From the NCBI GenBank assembly GCA_900547395.1, contig URGP01000005.1, positions 1 through 64,000 of the forward strand: a DNA stretch of 64,000 nucleotides, given 5' to 3'. Shown one piece after another: positions 61,610 to 64,000 of this stretch. How positions within the stretch are numbered: the first letter of the stretch is position 1; each line of letters opens with the position of its first letter. Both the position numbers and the translations under genes were made by a program. The notes under the pieces were generated by a model that was not told where the DNA came from, made no database searches, and saw only the letters and a list, made by a program, of their open reading frames with translations. The DNA comes from an uncultured Opitutales bacterium. GTDB taxonomy: Bacteria; Verrucomicrobiota; Verrucomicrobiia; Opitutales; Intestinicryptomonadaceae.

Positions 61610-62965
61610 ATGGCATTCAGACTCATATTCACAAGCTCTCCAAGTTCGCTGACAGGTTCGCGCACCGGATTTTGCACGGTCGCAAGAAGCGCGGAAATGT
61701 CGGAAAAGCTCGCGCTCTGCGTCGAAAAATGCGGGACTTACGACCACGATGTCATGCGCGCAAACCCTGTTTTTTCGCATCGAAAAATTTGGCTTGGAGA
61801 CAAGAATTACCATATCCTTTCGCGCATAACCGACTCGGGAGCCGACTACACCAACCGCTCAAATTACATCGCCGACCACTTGGTTTTAACGGAAGAAGAA
61901 ACACAGCTTGTTCCATCTCCCGCTCAGGCGATTTTGGAGTTTGACGGCTGGTTGGACTCATACGAAGGCGCGCCAAAATTTCTTGAAAGCGTCCCGATAA
62001 AAAAATCGGCGCAAAAATTCGCCCCGCCGGCCTCAATGTGGCAGGACTATTTTTCAGACGCGGGAAAAGCCGCGCTTATGCTTTCGGAATCGATGGACAT
62101 CTACGCAAAACCCGAAGACGGAAAGACGCTTTTAAAGCTGTTTGCGCAAGCCTCCGCGCTATGCACGCCCGAAGCAAAGTCGTGGGACTACACTTTCACT
62201 ACATCAATATGCCGCGGAGAAAATCCGCAGGATTTTTCATGGAAAGTTTACACAAACACCCCGCCTGAAATCGCAAGCGCAAATTCTTCCGCGATAAACT
62301 TAACGTCAAAAAAAGCCCCTCCTGCCCCGAACACGCCTGCGGCTGTTTTTGCAAGAACCGCGAAAATTTCAAACAAAGACAGGCTGAATTTGAAAGTTCA
62401 AAAGCCTTCCGAATTCAAGCCAAAAATAAAAATTGCCCGAAACATCCAAGAAAGCGAAAGTAAAATTTCTCCCGAATTCAAACGCAATTCCCTGTTTGCC
62501 GCGTGCGCTCTTCTCGCGGTGGCAATCGCGGTAATGGCGGTGTTTTTGTTCGCAAAATCCGACGAAGACGAGTTCGACACAAGAATGCAAATTCAAAAAA
62601 ATTCATACATGTCGAACATTCCGCTCTCCGAGCCTGTCGAAGTTCGGGCAACATACTCAAAAATCAGGGCGGAAGTGAAAGATTTGACAAACGAGGCAAA
62701 GTGGCAAGAGGCTTTAAGCCTTTGGGACAACGCAAACCTTGAAGACTTCAACCCCAAGGCGCGCCCGGAAATTCTGAGCGACATGGGCAAAAAATTCGAC
62801 GAAATTTTAAGCAAAGCCGAAGAGTCCGCCGCAAATCAAGACAAGGCAAAGGCCCTCGCCCTTTTAAAAAAGGCTCTTCCCGCTCTTGAAATAAAAGATT
62901 TTCCAAATAAAACAAAACGCGCCCGAATGATGGAGGGGCTTAAACTGAAAGTGCAAAAATTATGA
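61610..62965 (+). CDS. GAP1-N-domain membrane protein (GTPase-associated protein 1 type)
   Basis: A 451-residue protein. Its N-terminus, IFTSSPSSLTGSRTGFCTVA and on through NPVFSHRKIWLG, HILSRITDSGADYTNRSN and YIADHLVLTEEE, matches the GAP1-N1 pattern that I recall from proteins encoded beside double-GTPases. A Ser/Pro-rich linker follows, then one membrane helix (SLFAACALLAVAIAVMAVFL, about 295-315) and a helical coiled-coil C-terminus (WQEALSLWDNANLEDF, ADKAKALALLKKALPAL). A single helix with an N-in domain suggests a cytosolic adaptor anchored in the inner membrane. It overlaps the next gene by 4 bp. Confidence 0.75.
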   Translation: MAFRLIFTSSPSSLTGSRTGFCTVARSAEMSEKLALCVEKCGTYDHDVMRANPVFSHRKIWLGDKNYHILSRITDSGADYTNRSNYIADHLVLTEEETQLVPSPAQAILEFDGWLDSYEGAPKFLESVPIKKSAQKFAPPASMWQDYFSDAGKAALMLSESMDIYAKPEDGKTLLKLFAQASALCTPEAKSWDYTFTTSICRGENPQDFSWKVYTNTPPEIASANSSAINLTSKKAPPAPNTPAAVFARTAKISNKDRLNLKVQKPSEFKPKIKIARNIQESESKISPEFKRNSLFAACALLAVAIAVMAVFLFAKSDEDEFDTRMQIQKNSYMSNIPLSEPVEVRATYSKIRAEVKDLTNEAKWQEALSLWDNANLEDFNPKARPEILSDMGKKFDEILSKAEESAANQDKAKALALLKKALPALEIKDFPNKTKRARMMEGLKLKVQKL

Positions 62966-64000
62966 CAATACAATTTTTAATTTTGAGAATACAGAGCATT
63001 CTCGACGGAAAGGCGAACGCAAGCGACGCACAGCTTAGGGCAATCGCCTCGGAATATATGCGCATTTGCCAAAACGCTGAGCGCAAACTTCTGCACTGCG
63101 CCTCCCTAATCCGCGCGGGCAGGGATTACGCCGCTTTCCAAGTCGCGGAAACCCAGCCGATGCTGCTCGAAACCTTAAACGAGTTGATTTTTTCAAGGCT
63201 CGAAGACTGGCGCAACTTCTGCTCAATCCACTCTCTGCCATGCCCTTCGCCGTTTGACGAAAACCAGATTTCGCTTGTAAAATCGCTCTATACGCGGGAG
63301 ATTTCCCAAAACCATCCACTTTACCGCGACTACCGCCGCGCAATGCGAATGCATAATTACGAGGAAGCCCTTTCCATAATATCCACAATCGTAAAAGTAA
63401 ACGGCTCAAACTCCGAAGCAAAAAACGAGCTTGAAAAGCTTTCCCGCCGAATTGCAACGCAAAAATTTGAAGCCTCAAAAGCCGCCCTTGCAAGGGGAGA
63501 CTTGCAGTCGGCTATAAAAACTGCGTCTGACATTCGGGAATACGCCGACGACATATTTTCAAACGACGAAGACTGGAAAAATCTTTCCTCAAAAATCGAC
63601 GACTACGAAAAGCAAAACGCAGTAAAGCGCATATCTGAAATATTTGAAGTTCTCCGCAGTTCCGAAATCGCCGACGACTATCGGAAAATCCTCGAATTTG
63701 CGGCGGAAACAGACGTGCTCACAAGCAAGTTCGAGATTGAGCTTAACGCCGCCGACCAAGACTACCTGCGCGCCCAGACAAAACGCGCCCTCTTTATGCA
63801 GGACGAAGCGAACGCGGCGGAAGCGAAAGCCCAGGCTCTGCTTGACATCGCTTCTGAAATAGAGCATCCGAGCGACATGCCGCCGAAGCAGTCGCTTGAA
63901 AAAATCTTGAAGTTGAAAAAAGCGGCGGGAAATTCAATAGAGCCCGAAATGGCAAAAAGGCTTTCAAAAACGATTTCCGCCCTGCGTTTCAAAATAACAA
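62962..64000 (+). CDS. helical third protein of the GTPase/GAP1 cluster, cut by window edge
   Basis: Open from the ATG at 62962 (overlapping the GAP1 stop, ATGA) to the right edge: 346 codons so far with no stop. The product is strongly alpha-helical with repeats of charged helices (MRICQNAERKLLHCASLIRA, YRRAMRMHNYEEALSIISTI, QKFEASKAALARGDLQSAIK), reminiscent of TPR-like or coiled-coil scaffolds. No membrane helix is seen in the visible part. I do not recognise the family; its place makes it a component or effector scaffold of the same system. Confidence 0.8.
   Translation, partial: MTIQFLILRIQSILDGKANASDAQLRAIASEYMRICQNAERKLLHCASLIRAGRDYAAFQVAETQPMLLETLNELIFSRLEDWRNFCSIHSLPCPSPFDENQISLVKSLYTREISQNHPLYRDYRRAMRMHNYEEALSIISTIVKVNGSNSEAKNELEKLSRRIATQKFEASKAALARGDLQSAIKTASDIREYADDIFSNDEDWKNLSSKIDDYEKQNAVKRISEIFEVLRSSEIADDYRKILEFAAETDVLTSKFEIELNAADQDYLRAQTKRALFMQDEANAAEAKAQALLDIASEIEHPSDMPPKQSLEKILKLKKAAGNSIEPEMAKRLSKTISALRFKIT

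Overview
The window looks like about 64 kb of the chromosome of a Gram-negative bacterium, most likely of the PVC superphylum (Verrucomicrobiota, perhaps Opitutales-like). Evidence is indirect: lipoproteins and an OprB-like porin imply an outer membrane; the integrase C-terminus at the left edge, the long Bacteroidetes/PVC-type PurF and the GAP1-like gene at the right edge fit that group. No rRNA or tRNA genes and no CRISPR array were found.

The central landmark is the 0.8-kb AT-rich gap between dnaA (minus strand) and tkt (plus strand), at 25204-26001. Left of it 21 of 26 called genes are on the minus strand; right of it 27 of 34 are on the plus strand. This is the layout expected around oriC, and the gap holds three exact copies of TTATTGACA plus two DnaA-box-like 9-mers.

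Left arm (1-25.2 kb): a truncated tyrosine recombinase; ftsY-nusB-ribH-ribB (the ribB fusion carries a dead GTP cyclohydrolase II half); an RsuA-type pseudouridine synthase with xylB; a NamZ-like exo-muramidase and a DUF2062 membrane protein; a FliA/WhiG sigma factor; a metal-uptake locus (dtxR/mntR-like repressor, OprB-like porin, two feoA genes, feoB and a Cys-rich mini-protein) with matching operators before the repressor and the porin; trxB; the plus-strand run tatD-prmA-rlhA; two uncharacterised envelope genes behind purF; gltX; a lipoprotein; dnaA.

Right arm (26.0-64 kb): tkt; panD and a class V aminotransferase; topB; LysM, Nudix, dciA and nitrilase genes in a tight run; a pabB-pabC fusion with pabA; a LUD protein; a GcvH-like protein whose lipoyl-lysine position is Asn, followed by a PEGA-like lipoprotein; rplM-rpsI; uvrA back-to-back with an AI-2E-type permease; a tandem-repeat spacer; queC; a Na/Pi cotransporter; metG; an acyl-ACP/CoA ligase, second LysM protein, parB and a secreted protein in one overlapping cluster; a HAD phosphatase; the DUF3482-DUF2868 GTPase/membrane pair; a secreted FAD oxidoreductase next to an ECF sigma/anti-sigma pair.

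The most unusual element is at the right edge (59873-64000, continuing beyond the window): a zinc-ribbon P-loop GTPase-like protein, a membrane protein whose N-terminus resembles GAP1-N (GTPase-associated protein 1), and a helical third protein, in overlapping or 3-bp-spaced frames. It resembles the double-GTPase/GAP1 class of NTP-dependent conflict systems, in an arrangement worth examining.
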